Source of the DNA: Cyclobacteriaceae bacterium
Lineage (GTDB): Bacteria; Bacteroidota; Bacteroidia; Cytophagales; Cyclobacteriaceae
Length of the DNA: 64,000 nucleotides
Assembly: GCA_028278225.1 (NCBI GenBank)
Contig: JANQEU010000001.1
Span: 1-64,000, forward strand
Direction: 5' to 3'
A model generated the notes under the pieces. That model did no database searches, had not been told where the DNA came from, and worked only from the letters and a program-made list of their open reading frames with translations. The position numbers were made by a program, and so were the translations under genes. Below are positions 8,112-17,783 of the stretch, in pieces; positions within the stretch are counted from its first letter, which is position 1; every line of letters begins with the position of its first letter.

Positions 8112-9584
8112 TTAGGGTTCATACGTCCCAACCGGTCGTGCTTCCTCATGAATGGTGGCCTCAAATATTTTTGCCGCCTCTTTCAGTTCCTGTACTATTT
8201 CAGGATAATCACCCATAACATTGATGCTCTCGGAAATGTCATTATCCAGATCGTAAAGTGCTTCAGGGTTGTCAATACCCTCACTCTTTCCGTTCACACC
8301 ATCTTTTCCCGGTTCGATGACAATCCCACCCTTATGAGGTACGATGTATTTCCACCTTCCCTTTCTGACCGCTTTGACTTTCCTCCCACCGAAATAATAG
8401 AAATATCGATCCTCCAGTTCTTCCATTTTCTCACCTTTCAGAAGGGATAAAATACTTTGTCCATCAATCTTTTTTGATGGATATTTTGCACCTGTGATCT
8501 CGACTAAAGTGGGGAGAATATCAAGCGTAGTAGCTAACTGATGACTTGTACTTCCCTTCGGAATTTTCCGGGGCCATGCCATGACCGCCGGCACCCTGAA
8601 TCCGCCTTCCCAGGCATCGAATTTTCCACCGCGAAGAACGCCAGCGCTACCGCCGTGATTTCCAAATGAAAGCCAGGGTCCATTGTCAGAGGTGAAGATC
8701 ACCAGCGTATTCTCCAAAGCACCATTTTCTTCCAATGCTTTGACAACCTCACCTACCGACCAATCGATCTCCTCGATCACGTCACCATATAAACCACCTT
8801 TGGATATACCTGCAAACGCCTTGGAGGCATAAATAGGAATATGCGGCATGGTGTGAGCCAGGTAAACAAAGAAAGGGGATTTACTGGTTTGCTCATTGAT
8901 GAAATCTACACAAAACTCCGTGTACCTTTTGGTGAGTGTTGCCTGATCAGCTGGAAATTCAATCACTTCACCATCTTTCATAAGTGGTGTATTGTACCGT
9001 TTGTTCTCAATTTCCAGCTCTTTATAGTTGTTGATCATGTCCCTCGTCATGCCATTGCGTAGCAGGACGTCGTCAGCCAATTTCATACCTGACTCAATTG
9101 GCATGTCATTGCTGTAAGGGACTCCCAGGTATTGGTCGAATCCATGCTGAGTAGGAAGAAATTTTGGTTTATGTCCCAGGTGCCACTTGCCAGCCATAGC
9201 AGTTGCATAACCTTGCTCTTTAAGTAATTCAGCAATGGTTTCTTCTTCAGGATTTAAACCGATATTGGGATTGCTGCCCCAGGAACCATCAGGAAAAAGC
9301 ACATTGGGCAGACTCACGCGATCAGGATAACATCCGGTAAGTAGCGAGGCTCGTGAAGGGGTACAAACCGCCGAAGAGACGTGGAAATCCGTGAATTTCA
9401 TACCATTTTCTGCGAGAGCATCAATATTAGGTGTGCTGATGGTTTGGGAGCCGAAACAACTTAGATCACCATACCCCTGGTCATCCGTAAATATCAGGAC
9501 AATGTTAGGGCGTTGATTCTCAACGTCACTACAGGAGCATATCAGAATCAGTACACACAGAAAACCAATAGTTCTTTTCATCAT
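8112..9584 (-). CDS. S1 family sulfatase (arylsulfatase A-like)
   Basis: 490 residues with an N-terminal lipoprotein-like signal (LILICSCSD). Core motifs are complete: IFTDDQGYGDLSCFG, formylglycine motif SSAVCTPSRASLLTG with Cys74, GKWHLGH, HTMPHIP and FTSDNGPW followed by a Lys/Arg-rich loop (RGGKFDAWEGG). The presence of all metal and sulfate-binding positions argues for an active enzyme. The start codon overlaps the stop of the upstream serine hydrolase by 4 bases (TCAT at 9581-9584, ATGA on the coding strand), so the two are translationally coupled. Exact glycan target not determinable. Confidence 0.93.
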   Translation of the reverse strand: MMKRTIGFLCVLILICSCSDVENQRPNIVLIFTDDQGYGDLSCFGSQTISTPNIDALAENGMKFTDFHVSSAVCTPSRASLLTGCYPDRVSLPNVLFPDGSWGSNPNIGLNPEEETIAELLKEQGYATAMAGKWHLGHKPKFLPTQHGFDQYLGVPYSNDMPIESGMKLADDVLLRNGMTRDMINNYKELEIENKRYNTPLMKDGEVIEFPADQATLTKRYTEFCVDFINEQTSKSPFFVYLAHTMPHIPIYASKAFAGISKGGLYGDVIEEIDWSVGEVVKALEENGALENTLVIFTSDNGPWLSFGNHGGSAGVLRGGKFDAWEGGFRVPAVMAWPRKIPKGSTSHQLATTLDILPTLVEITGAKYPSKKIDGQSILSLLKGEKMEELEDRYFYYFGGRKVKAVRKGRWKYIVPHKGGIVIEPGKDGVNGKSEGIDNPEALYDLDNDISESINVMGDYPEIVQELKEAAKIFEATIHEEARPVGTYEP

Positions 9585-11089
9585 TTAGCTGAAGCTTTTA
9601 ACAGGGGGATATCTCGTCTCCCGAACAGCGCATGATCCAGGTTACTTTCCCACACGAGTTCATCATTATCAATGGAAAACGTATAAGTTATTCTGGCAGG
9701 GGTTTCATACAAATAGATCCTTACCGTGTATTCATTTGTGTCTGTCCAGCCCCCGCTTGCTGCAACGGACCGTAACATATTGTTTGTAAAAGGTATGTGG
9801 CTGTTTAATTTCCCTTTGGTATAACCGGATGTTCCAATCTGAACGGTCTCCGTCCCATGATCCATTTCAATGCTGATCTGGTGATCTTCACTTTCAAAAT
9901 CAAATGAAATTGCCTTTACACCATCCTGATTTCCTTTAACAATAAACTTCTTTCCTGATATGCTCTCACCAACCGGCGAAGAACTTTCACCAACAACCGG
10001 TTTTAATTTCAGATTGCCTGTTTTTGTTTTTAATGCTAATAGTACCTCCTCATTAGCCGGGAGAGGTTGGTCCTTCATGGCGGGAAGTAGTGTTTCCCAT
10101 ACAATATTCATGACCCTGGCCATGTCATGTGCACCGGAAGTGATTGCAAGCACCGCATCCTGATCGGGCATAACGATACAAAACTGACTCAAAGCTCCGT
10201 CACCGCGGTAACAATTGTGTCTGCATCTCCAAAACTGAAAACCATATCCCTGTGCCCAGTCATTATCAGGATTACTGCCATTTGATACCTGTTTTGAAGT
10301 AGCCATTTCCACCCATTCCCGGGATAAAAGTTGCTTTCCTTCCCACACGCCTTTTTGAAGATACAACTGGCCAAGTTTAGCAATGTCCTCGGTTACGACG
10401 CGCAATCCCCAACCTCCTACATTGATACCCATTGGGTCCTCATCCCATTCAGGCTTTTTGATTTTCAAAGGTTGAAATAATCGAGGATCAAGATAATCCA
10501 CCAGTTTTTCCCCGGTTACTTTCTGAATAATTGCTGACAACATATAGGTAGCCATACTATTATATCTGAAAACTGTACCGGGCAATAATTCAACTTTGGA
10601 TTCCAGGAAGAACTTAACCCAGTCATCCGAATCCCTGGCGCCCCTGGGCTCTTGCAAATGCCCCGTATTCATGGTCAATAGATCTCTTACCCGCATCTCA
10701 TTCCAATGCCAGGTAGGTTCTTCCGGTGCTTTATCAGGGAAAAAAGAGATTACCAGGTCATCCAATGAAAATAATCCTTCCTGCACGGCAAATCCCACTG
10801 CAGTTGAAGTAAAGCTCTTACTCAATGAATGCATCACATGGGGTGTTTCAGGTCCGTAAGGATCCCACCATCCTTGCGAGATCAACCTCCCATGACGGAG
10901 GAGAATGAAACTGTGCATGGCATCAATTTCTGCCTCTGTCCGGCTAATGAACTCCAAAATAGCGGAAGATGAAATTCCTTCAGCTTCAGGAGTGCTCGGA
11001 GACAATTCTTTTACTTTCTGAACATTGTTCTCCTGAGCACAGGATAGTATGAGAAAAATTATCAGAAATGGCAGGATGTAATTTTTCAT
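9581..11089 (-). CDS. Serine hydrolase, beta-lactamase/class C fold, lipoprotein
   Basis: I place the start at the ATG at 11089 because it gives a standard lipoprotein signal (MKNYILPFLIIFLILSCAQ). An in-frame ATG at 11110 would add seven residues. The nucleophile motif is HSLSKS (SxxK), and the second motif reads RYNSMATY, a form usual in environmental esterase/amidase members rather than the YxN of true AmpC. A separate C-terminal beta domain of about 130 residues follows the catalytic domain. In sulfatase clusters such proteins are more likely to be deacylating esterases or peptidases than resistance enzymes; that is an inference from context. Coupled to the sulfatase at 8112-9584 by a 4-base overlap. 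Confidence 0.88.
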   Translation of the reverse strand: MKNYILPFLIIFLILSCAQENNVQKVKELSPSTPEAEGISSSAILEFISRTEAEIDAMHSFILLRHGRLISQGWWDPYGPETPHVMHSLSKSFTSTAVGFAVQEGLFSLDDLVISFFPDKAPEEPTWHWNEMRVRDLLTMNTGHLQEPRGARDSDDWVKFFLESKVELLPGTVFRYNSMATYMLSAIIQKVTGEKLVDYLDPRLFQPLKIKKPEWDEDPMGINVGGWGLRVVTEDIAKLGQLYLQKGVWEGKQLLSREWVEMATSKQVSNGSNPDNDWAQGYGFQFWRCRHNCYRGDGALSQFCIVMPDQDAVLAITSGAHDMARVMNIVWETLLPAMKDQPLPANEEVLLALKTKTGNLKLKPVVGESSSPVGESISGKKFIVKGNQDGVKAISFDFESEDHQISIEMDHGTETVQIGTSGYTKGKLNSHIPFTNNMLRSVAASGGWTDTNEYTVRIYLYETPARITYTFSIDNDELVWESNLDHALFGRRDIPLLKASAK

Positions 11090-11128
11090 TATTCGGTGTT
11101 TCAAATACAATAGATTATGAAGTTGGAT

Positions 11129-12427
11129 TTAACCTGCAGCAACCAAATATGGCTTTCGATAGAATTTACTCCTCTTGAAGTTAGCCTCGGCATCACCGAT
11201 AAACTCCTCTTTTTCCGGATCCCACCTTAATGCCCGCCTCAACTCATACCCAATGTTTGCCAGATGGCATACTGACGAACTCCTGTGTCCGATTTCTACA
11301 TCACAAATAGGTTTTTTATCTTCTTTTATGGAATTTATCCAGTCCAGATGATGGTTTTCAGATTTGTACAATCGGACGTCTCCTTCTTTCAACGTGGCTG
11401 TAACTATATTTTCCGGATCCGAATCGAGAAAACTACGGCTGACATCCAGCGATCCTTCCGAACCAATAAACCTCACGGCATATCCACGACAAAAATCCTC
11501 ATGGATCATTTCAACGCCATTGGCATAGATCATCTTTAGCCCCTTAACTGCATTAGGCTCTCTGGGAGGTACAATTTCAACAGGTCCACTTCCATCCATA
11601 CCCAAGCCCCATTGTGCAATATCAAACATATGAGCCCCCCAGTCCGCAAGGATGCCCCCTCCGAATTCCCTGAACCAGCGCCATCGCGGAAACCAGTCCG
11701 TTTCCGTCAAAGTAGGATGGAAAGAACGCATCGGGGCTGACCCTACCCATCGATCCCAATCAATATAATCAGGTGTTGGATGGTAGGGCAGATTGCATGG
11801 ACTGGCAGGATTTCCAACATTGACCAATACCTTGGTAATCTCACCTACGTAGCCATTTCGTACCAGTTCACAGGCTTTGCGAAATTCTTCATTTGACCGT
11901 TGCTGACTGCCTGTTTGCAGGATCTTACCATATTTTTTGGAGGCATCAGCCATGGCCCTGCCTTCTTTGATCGTATGGGACATCGGCTTTTCACAGTACA
12001 CATGTTTCCCGGCTTTCATTGCATCAATAGCTGGCGCAGCATGCCAGTGATCCGGCGTGCTTACAACAACACCATCAATATCCGTACGATCAAGCAATTG
12101 CGCATAATCTGAATAAACCGGGAGGTCCCTGACCTGCGTATCGGGATAGATCTCTGCAAATGCCTTTTGATAGCTCTCCTTAAATGATTCCAGTTTTTTC
12201 TTGTCGATATCACAGACCGCTATGACCCGCGATTCCTCCAACCCCTCGAAGCGGTTTGCAAGCCCTTTACCCATCGCCCCCGTCCCAATAATGCCTACGG
12301 AAAATATATCACTTGGCGGGATGAATCCCCTGCCGAGAACATGCCGGGGAACGATGGTGATTGCTCCAATTGCAAGAGCAGACTTTTCAATAAATTTTCT
12401 TCTGGATGAAGTTGCAGGATTTTTCAT
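11129..12427 (-). CDS. Gfo/Idh/MocA family oxidoreductase with Tat signal
   Basis: 432 residues. A twin-arginine signal (SRRKFIEKSALAIGAI) precedes the Rossmann motif VGIIGTGAMGKGL, so export in folded, NAD(P)-loaded form through Tat is predicted. The family motif EKPMSHT (usual EKP) lies near residue 145, and the C-terminal Gfo/Idh/MocA domain contains WFREFGGGILADWGAHMFDI. Many Bacteroidota homologues annotated as sugar dehydrogenases have this layout; some act as redox-neutral glycosidases or epimerases using bound NAD. Here it sits between a serine hydrolase and a sulfatase, 18 bp upstream of the former, suggesting a periplasmic sugar-modifying step. Substrate unknown. Confidence 0.9.
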   Translation of the reverse strand: MKNPATSSRRKFIEKSALAIGAITIVPRHVLGRGFIPPSDIFSVGIIGTGAMGKGLANRFEGLEESRVIAVCDIDKKKLESFKESYQKAFAEIYPDTQVRDLPVYSDYAQLLDRTDIDGVVVSTPDHWHAAPAIDAMKAGKHVYCEKPMSHTIKEGRAMADASKKYGKILQTGSQQRSNEEFRKACELVRNGYVGEITKVLVNVGNPASPCNLPYHPTPDYIDWDRWVGSAPMRSFHPTLTETDWFPRWRWFREFGGGILADWGAHMFDIAQWGLGMDGSGPVEIVPPREPNAVKGLKMIYANGVEMIHEDFCRGYAVRFIGSEGSLDVSRSFLDSDPENIVTATLKEGDVRLYKSENHHLDWINSIKEDKKPICDVEIGHRSSSVCHLANIGYELRRALRWDPEKEEFIGDAEANFKRSKFYRKPYLVAAG

Positions 12428-12519
12428 TTTATGATCGTTTTAAGTCGAAATCAGCATGAATTAGGTTTGCTTAATAGGCTACCACAATTTACTTCAGGAA
12501 AAAGTGGATTCCAGCCATA

Positions 12520-13941
12520 CTAATCGGATTTGTACCTGTCCATTGATTTGTGGTTCTGAATTACACCACCATAGGGGAATCCAGGGGTGTCTGAACGCTC
12601 CGTTTCGAAGATTTCCTTCATTTTTTCTATAATTTCCGGATACAGGTTAGCTACATTGTTAGTCTCCGAGATGTCTTGATCCAGATTATAGAGTTCAATT
12701 TCCGATTCTATTCCATAGCGCACTGCTTTCCAGTTATCCATTCTGACTGATTGGCGAAAACCACCATCCGCCAATGTTTGAAACCAACCGCTAAGTTGAA
12801 ACTCCCAGTTCAATGCCCGATGTTTCTCCTGGGGCCGGCCTAACAAAAGTGGGAGAAAGGATATACCCTGGGCCTGCGAGGGTATGTCGACACCCGCCAC
12901 CTCGGCGAAGGTGGGCATTACATCCTGAAAACCCGAAATATGATCTGTGACGGCTCCCCGTGCTACTCTGTCTTTCCAGTAAACCAGTAGCGGCACCCGT
13001 ACACCACCCTCATAAAGATCACGTTTGCCCCCTTTAAGCGCTCCATTACTATCAAAAAACTCCAATTGGTGTCCGTTGGAGGAAAAATGAGCCCCATTAT
13101 CACTGGTAAAAAGTACTAATGTATTATCCAGTTCCCCCATATCTTCCAGCTTATTTAACAACCTCCCAACCTGTCTGTCCAGTAAAGTGATTTTCGCGGC
13201 ATGGGCCTTTTCTATTCCCGGCCAATCTTCATCTGCATAAAATAAGGTGTCCCGGATCGGACCCTCGAAAGAGTGAGGCGCACGGTATGACATGAACAGG
13301 AAGAACGGTTGATTTTGATCGATCTGGTCGAGGAATTCGAATGCCATATTAGTGTGCAATTCATCTTTGCAGTCGTATTGCATAAAATCATATGGTACAT
13401 ACTCCTGATCGCCGTTTACCCACAACCGGTTGGGAGGAAATTCCCTTCCTCCAAAACGGGCAGTCCATTGCTCCTGAACCGCGTAATCAAAGCCATGTCC
13501 GAAGGCCCAGGTTTCCACATCATCATGATTGTCCAAATGCCACTTACCCACAAAACCTGTTTGATAGCCGGCGCCCTTCATCATTTCGCCCAGGGTGAAT
13601 TCATGTTTGTCCAGGGCCATACCTTCCCACCTGTCATTGCCATGAAATCCGGCATTTCCCCGGATCACAGAATAAGCGGGATGTCTTCCGGTGAGTAAAA
13701 CTGCACGTGATGGTGAGCAAACAGAATTTCCGGCATAAAAATCAGTGAACTTCATACTCACCTGCGCCAATTTATCGAGCTCAGGGGTTTTGATGGTCTT
13801 CTGGCCATAAGAACCCAATTCACCATAACCCAGATCATCGGCCAGCATGAATACAATATTGGGTTGTTGGTTTACTGAGTTTTTTTTGCTGTCGCAAGCT
13901 ACGACCAATAAGATGATGATAATTATTGCCGGTAATCTCAT
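12520..13941 (-). CDS. S1 family sulfatase, lipoprotein
   Basis: 473 residues, lipobox IILLVVACDS (Cys about 16). Motifs in order: FMLADDLGYGELGSYG, formylglycine motif NSVCSPSRAVLLTG with Cys75, GKWHLDNHDD, YRAPHSF and FTSDNGAHF followed by GGKRDLYEGGVRVP. All metal and sulfate-contacting positions are present, so activity is expected. The sequence resembles exo-sulfatases of the arylsulfatase A/GalNAc-6-sulfatase group, but I cannot assign the subfamily. It lies 49 bp downstream of the SASA esterase gene and 92 bp upstream of the Gfo/Idh/MocA gene, all on the same strand. Confidence 0.92.
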   Translation of the reverse strand: MRLPAIIIIILLVVACDSKKNSVNQQPNIVFMLADDLGYGELGSYGQKTIKTPELDKLAQVSMKFTDFYAGNSVCSPSRAVLLTGRHPAYSVIRGNAGFHGNDRWEGMALDKHEFTLGEMMKGAGYQTGFVGKWHLDNHDDVETWAFGHGFDYAVQEQWTARFGGREFPPNRLWVNGDQEYVPYDFMQYDCKDELHTNMAFEFLDQIDQNQPFFLFMSYRAPHSFEGPIRDTLFYADEDWPGIEKAHAAKITLLDRQVGRLLNKLEDMGELDNTLVLFTSDNGAHFSSNGHQLEFFDSNGALKGGKRDLYEGGVRVPLLVYWKDRVARGAVTDHISGFQDVMPTFAEVAGVDIPSQAQGISFLPLLLGRPQEKHRALNWEFQLSGWFQTLADGGFRQSVRMDNWKAVRYGIESEIELYNLDQDISETNNVANLYPEIIEKMKEIFETERSDTPGFPYGGVIQNHKSMDRYKSD

Positions 13942-13990
13942 AGGTTGAAAATATTAGGTCGCTGAATTCTACATTCTTATTTTTCCGGCA

Positions 13991-15466
13991 TCACCAATCA
14001 TCAGTTCTGAATGGGGAAGCCGGTAGCCCCTGCGTATTGTAAAGAGCACCATCTACATAATTGCTAAATCCATACCTTACCGCTACTGGATTGGGCTCCT
14101 GATCCGACCATACCTGTACAATGCTCTCCCAGGTCCCTTCTTCCAAATCAATGATCGCCCTGGCCCGGTGGAATACTTTGTCCTCGCCTGCCACCTCAAA
14201 TCCGGCAAGTTCCTTGCCAAAACTACTAAGCCCTCCCGGGGCATAATCAAACTTCAAATTCACTTTCCCATCCTCAACGGACATGGTGCTATATTCCGGT
14301 CCACGACAATGAATAGCGCCAATCCCGTAAGTTTGATTCAACGCCCAATACGCCAGCCTTTTTCCTACTGTTTCCTTTTCGGATGGATGAATTTTATCTT
14401 TTGAGCCTATATCCAAAGTCACAACCATGCCAACGTTTTGAACCCGTTTCATTGTATTTAATTGCACTTCTCTGATATACTGGGATTCTAAACCGGGGGC
14501 ATAGTCATAACTATAAGGAGCTATTTGAACATAGTAGAAAGGAAGGTCGGGATTATCAAAGTAGTCGCGCCATTTGCTTATAAGGAAAGGAAATAGCTCT
14601 TCGTAGGTTTTAGGATCTTTCACATTGGCCTCTCCCTGATACCAAATGACACCTTTAATTCGAATAGGCAGCAGTGGCTTTAACATCTTATTGTACTGAA
14701 GCGTAGGCCGGCTATTACCCAGGCCACCGATTATTTCAATATTACTCAGGTCAATAAGACCAAATTCTCTTAAACTTTCCTTATCCAGCCATGCCTCAGC
14801 CAGCGACCCATTTTGTGCACACTGTATCAGACCAATGGGAATATTGAGGTAGTCAAAGATTACTTTTCCAAATACGAATCCAACAGCACTGAAATCAATT
14901 ACATTTTCGATTTTTGAGTAATACCAGGAACCGTCCAGGGAATCTGACTCAACAACAGCAGAACCAGCCTCAACTTTGAATAAACGGATTCCTTCAATAT
15001 TGCTGTTCATTAATATCTCCTGAGCCCTGTTTACAGGTTGATTACTGAAGCCTCTGAAGGACTCATACATATTGCTTTGGCCGGAAACAAACCAGACATC
15101 ACCGATTAGAATATCTTCCAATAGAATTTGCACTTCTCCACTGGTGATTTCCATCGTATAGGGTGTAAAGGAGGCTGTTGGAGTAACAACATTTAGTGCC
15201 CAATTCCCATCAGAACCAGCAATCGTAGTGTATTTGGTGTCAGTCCACTCCGGGCTGATCCGGACCTTACTATCAGCTTTGCTTTTACCCCAAACAGTCA
15301 CCGTGTCAGATTGCTGTAATACCATTCCCGAATCGAAAATGGGAGGTAACCAAAGTGGCGACTGATTACCATAAGAAACTGCTGGTATACAAAGAAGAAG
15401 AAAAATGGCCCAAACAAATGAATTTCGCCCGATCACGTAAAATTTTGACAACAGCTTCAGTTTCAT
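13991..15466 (-). CDS. Sialate O-acetylesterase-like carbohydrate esterase (SASA/SGNH)
   Basis: 491 residues with an N-terminal hydrophobic signal (about residues 15-32, ending VSYG). The catalytic serine lies in WFVSGQSNMYES (GQSNM block), the oxyanion region in VIWYQGEANV, and the Asp-His pair in a late block containing KIHPSEKET. This is the layout of the SASA family, which removes acetyl groups from sugars such as sialic acid or acetylated plant and algal polysaccharides. Between sulfatases it more likely deacetylates the target polysaccharide than sialic acid; that is an inference. It is 16 bp downstream of the large serine hydrolase gene. Confidence 0.88.
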   Translation of the reverse strand: MKLKLLSKFYVIGRNSFVWAIFLLLCIPAVSYGNQSPLWLPPIFDSGMVLQQSDTVTVWGKSKADSKVRISPEWTDTKYTTIAGSDGNWALNVVTPTASFTPYTMEITSGEVQILLEDILIGDVWFVSGQSNMYESFRGFSNQPVNRAQEILMNSNIEGIRLFKVEAGSAVVESDSLDGSWYYSKIENVIDFSAVGFVFGKVIFDYLNIPIGLIQCAQNGSLAEAWLDKESLREFGLIDLSNIEIIGGLGNSRPTLQYNKMLKPLLPIRIKGVIWYQGEANVKDPKTYEELFPFLISKWRDYFDNPDLPFYYVQIAPYSYDYAPGLESQYIREVQLNTMKRVQNVGMVVTLDIGSKDKIHPSEKETVGKRLAYWALNQTYGIGAIHCRGPEYSTMSVEDGKVNLKFDYAPGGLSSFGKELAGFEVAGEDKVFHRARAIIDLEEGTWESIVQVWSDQEPNPVAVRYGFSNYVDGALYNTQGLPASPFRTDDW

Positions 15467-15482
15467 TTGATATTTGTCATTT

Positions 15483-17648
15483 TCATTGACCGATCAGGTG
15501 TTTTTCCACAACCTCCATCATCTTGATATAATTTGGTGCGAAATTCCTGTTCCCCCTTCTTCTTGATTGGGTGATGATCATGTTGTGCCTGGGGATTATC
15601 CAAAATATGGAAGCAGTTGCCGAGCCATGACCTATGATCCCTTCACTCACAAGAAATCGCTCCTGATCCGTGTCCTCATCTTTTACTTTCCAGTCCATCA
15701 CGGTGAATCCAATACCCCATTTCTGCCGGAGGTCCGGATAGAATTGATCTAAATCAGCAGGAATTAACTTTTCGTAGGTCTCTTCACTGAAGAATTGCAA
15801 ATTGCCGTATGAACCTTTGTTCAAGATCATTTGAGCAACTTTGGCGAGATCATGGGCAGTGCTATGAATACTATATCCAAGATCCCAATCATGTTCCGTA
15901 TTATCCATCTCAAGGGGATCATAAATGTATTCCCTAAGTAGACGAAAGATACTTTTCCCTGCCACCACCTCCATGACTTTCCCTGCCAGGTCATAACCCA
16001 TTCCATTATACCATAGTTGTTTTCCTACCGTGTCCCCCTCCAGGGTTAAGAGCAAAGTGTTCTCCAGCCAGGGGTTATGGGCACCTCCATAAATGCCATG
16101 TGCGAAAAAGTCGAACCCGGCAGTGTGCGTAAAGCAATGACGTAGTGTGACTGCATTTGGGCCCTCCAGAGGAAACTCCGGCAGGTATTGACCCACCAAA
16201 TCATCAATTCCGATGATACCCTGGTCCACAAATTGTGCGAAGAGCATTCCGGTCATCAGTTTGGTGATCGACGCAATTTCACTGGGTGTTTCGGTGGTGA
16301 ATTTTCCATAGAGATTTTCTCCAAAACTTTCATGGAACAGAATTTTGCCATCCTTCGCGATCACCATGTCAAATGGTCCCCCTTCATCATTCATCCAGTT
16401 GTTTCCTGCCAGGATCAACTCCTCCGTCAGTTTTCGGTATTTCCTGGCTTCCTTTTCAGGCAAGACTTCCAATGTAGGGGCGGGATCTGAAATCATCTTT
16501 GGTGCTTTCAGCTCCGGATACTTCCCCTCCACCCCTAAAAGTTTTTGTTTGAGTCTGGCATGGTAATCACCGTCCCGAATGATAGGCGTGTTGACTTTGC
16601 TTGCCTTCAGGTCGTCCCTGTTCATATCATCGATAAAGGCCTGTAAAGCTGCTCCCTTCTTTTGGCGCATGATGGATTCAAACACGGCGAATCCTGCCAT
16701 CTGATTAATAGCGGCATCATGTTCTGACCAGACGGATTCTGCTGCGCCATTAACAGGAAAGTATTCTAGGTCTGCCGAGAGCCTCTCGGTCCAGCCCATC
16801 CAATTCTGAGGCGCGCAAAACAATGTGGCGGATTTTTTTAAGACCATGCCATTAGCTCCTGTGATCTCAGCATAATAGGCATATTTTCCGGGTTTTGCGG
16901 GGTAGATCACCTCATTGAGATCACGATCAAACCATCGCATAGAAAGGGAATAACCCCCACCCAGTTGTTGTTCTACAAGGACTGGATTTTCAAATATCAA
17001 ATCCGGAAACCGGCCTGGGTAAAAAGTATACCCAAAATTTCCTGATGGTTTCGGGATAAGTTCGCTATGGTAAAATGCGAAAAGCTGATCTTCTTTTTCT
17101 TTGTCTTCCAGGTATTCAGCCGCCTCATCCGGCTCCAAAATCTTAACTGACAGATCCCATCCCCAGTCTCTGTTGGCCACCTTGATTACCACGTCATTTT
17201 CTCCCTCATTTAATGGTACTGTGACATTTTTCGGATCGTTCCACCCACCACCAAAGAATGTGTGCATGTGCTTTCCGTTGACGAAGATCTTAGCGCCATC
17301 CGATGCAGAAATTTGGAACATGCTGCCGGTGCTTTTTTCTGCTGAAACCTTAAATCGCGTATAGGCCAGTGCCACCTCACTTTCCTCCAGAAGTTTTTTG
17401 ATATCTATCCTGCCATCTTCCGCTTTGGCAATTTGCCCATCCGGGAATGGATCTGGCGAATTCTCATTGTTTATAAATTCCGTTTCCAGCAGATCTACCC
17501 AATCATCAGCTGCAAGTCCTTCCTGATGAAAGGGTCCTGCTATAAGAAATTCCTTCACGTGTGAATTGGATGATAATTCGTGGACTACCTGAGATTGTGA
17601 CTTCAGACAAATCAATGATCCAAGGAGAATAAGGGTGACGGTTTTCAT
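15483..17648 (-). CDS. Large serine hydrolase: PA14-like N-terminus plus beta-lactamase domain
   Basis: I place the start at the ATG at 17648, which gives a clean Sec signal (MKTVTLILLGSLICLKSQSQ); the frame is open to an ATG at 17705. The N-terminal half holds a jelly-roll segment of the kind seen before secreted hydrolases (SASDGAKIFVNGKHMHTFFG, then GENDVVIKVANRDWGWDL), suggesting carbohydrate contact. The C-terminal part of about 320 residues is a class C beta-lactamase fold with SITK (SxxK) and HxHTAG-like RHCFTHTAGFDF. The second motif reads YNGMGYD, lacking the Asn of YxN. Likely an exported esterase or peptidase. It lies 78 bp downstream of another serine hydrolase gene. Confidence 0.85.
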   Translation of the reverse strand: MKTVTLILLGSLICLKSQSQVVHELSSNSHVKEFLIAGPFHQEGLAADDWVDLLETEFINNENSPDPFPDGQIAKAEDGRIDIKKLLEESEVALAYTRFKVSAEKSTGSMFQISASDGAKIFVNGKHMHTFFGGGWNDPKNVTVPLNEGENDVVIKVANRDWGWDLSVKILEPDEAAEYLEDKEKEDQLFAFYHSELIPKPSGNFGYTFYPGRFPDLIFENPVLVEQQLGGGYSLSMRWFDRDLNEVIYPAKPGKYAYYAEITGANGMVLKKSATLFCAPQNWMGWTERLSADLEYFPVNGAAESVWSEHDAAINQMAGFAVFESIMRQKKGAALQAFIDDMNRDDLKASKVNTPIIRDGDYHARLKQKLLGVEGKYPELKAPKMISDPAPTLEVLPEKEARKYRKLTEELILAGNNWMNDEGGPFDMVIAKDGKILFHESFGENLYGKFTTETPSEIASITKLMTGMLFAQFVDQGIIGIDDLVGQYLPEFPLEGPNAVTLRHCFTHTAGFDFFAHGIYGGAHNPWLENTLLLTLEGDTVGKQLWYNGMGYDLAGKVMEVVAGKSIFRLLREYIYDPLEMDNTEHDWDLGYSIHSTAHDLAKVAQMILNKGSYGNLQFFSEETYEKLIPADLDQFYPDLRQKWGIGFTVMDWKVKDEDTDQERFLVSEGIIGHGSATASIFWIIPRHNMIITQSRRRGNRNFAPNYIKMMEVVEKHLIGQ

Positions 17649-17783
17649 GTTCTTATAATTTTCCATTTTGCTTCCTAAGCATTTCTTCAAAAAATTCTTC
17701 TTCATTCATCATTTGCTAAGCTTTTTCGGGAAGTGTTCTTCGAGATCAGATCCTTTTTAAGTGTGATTTCAGATGTTCTCATA

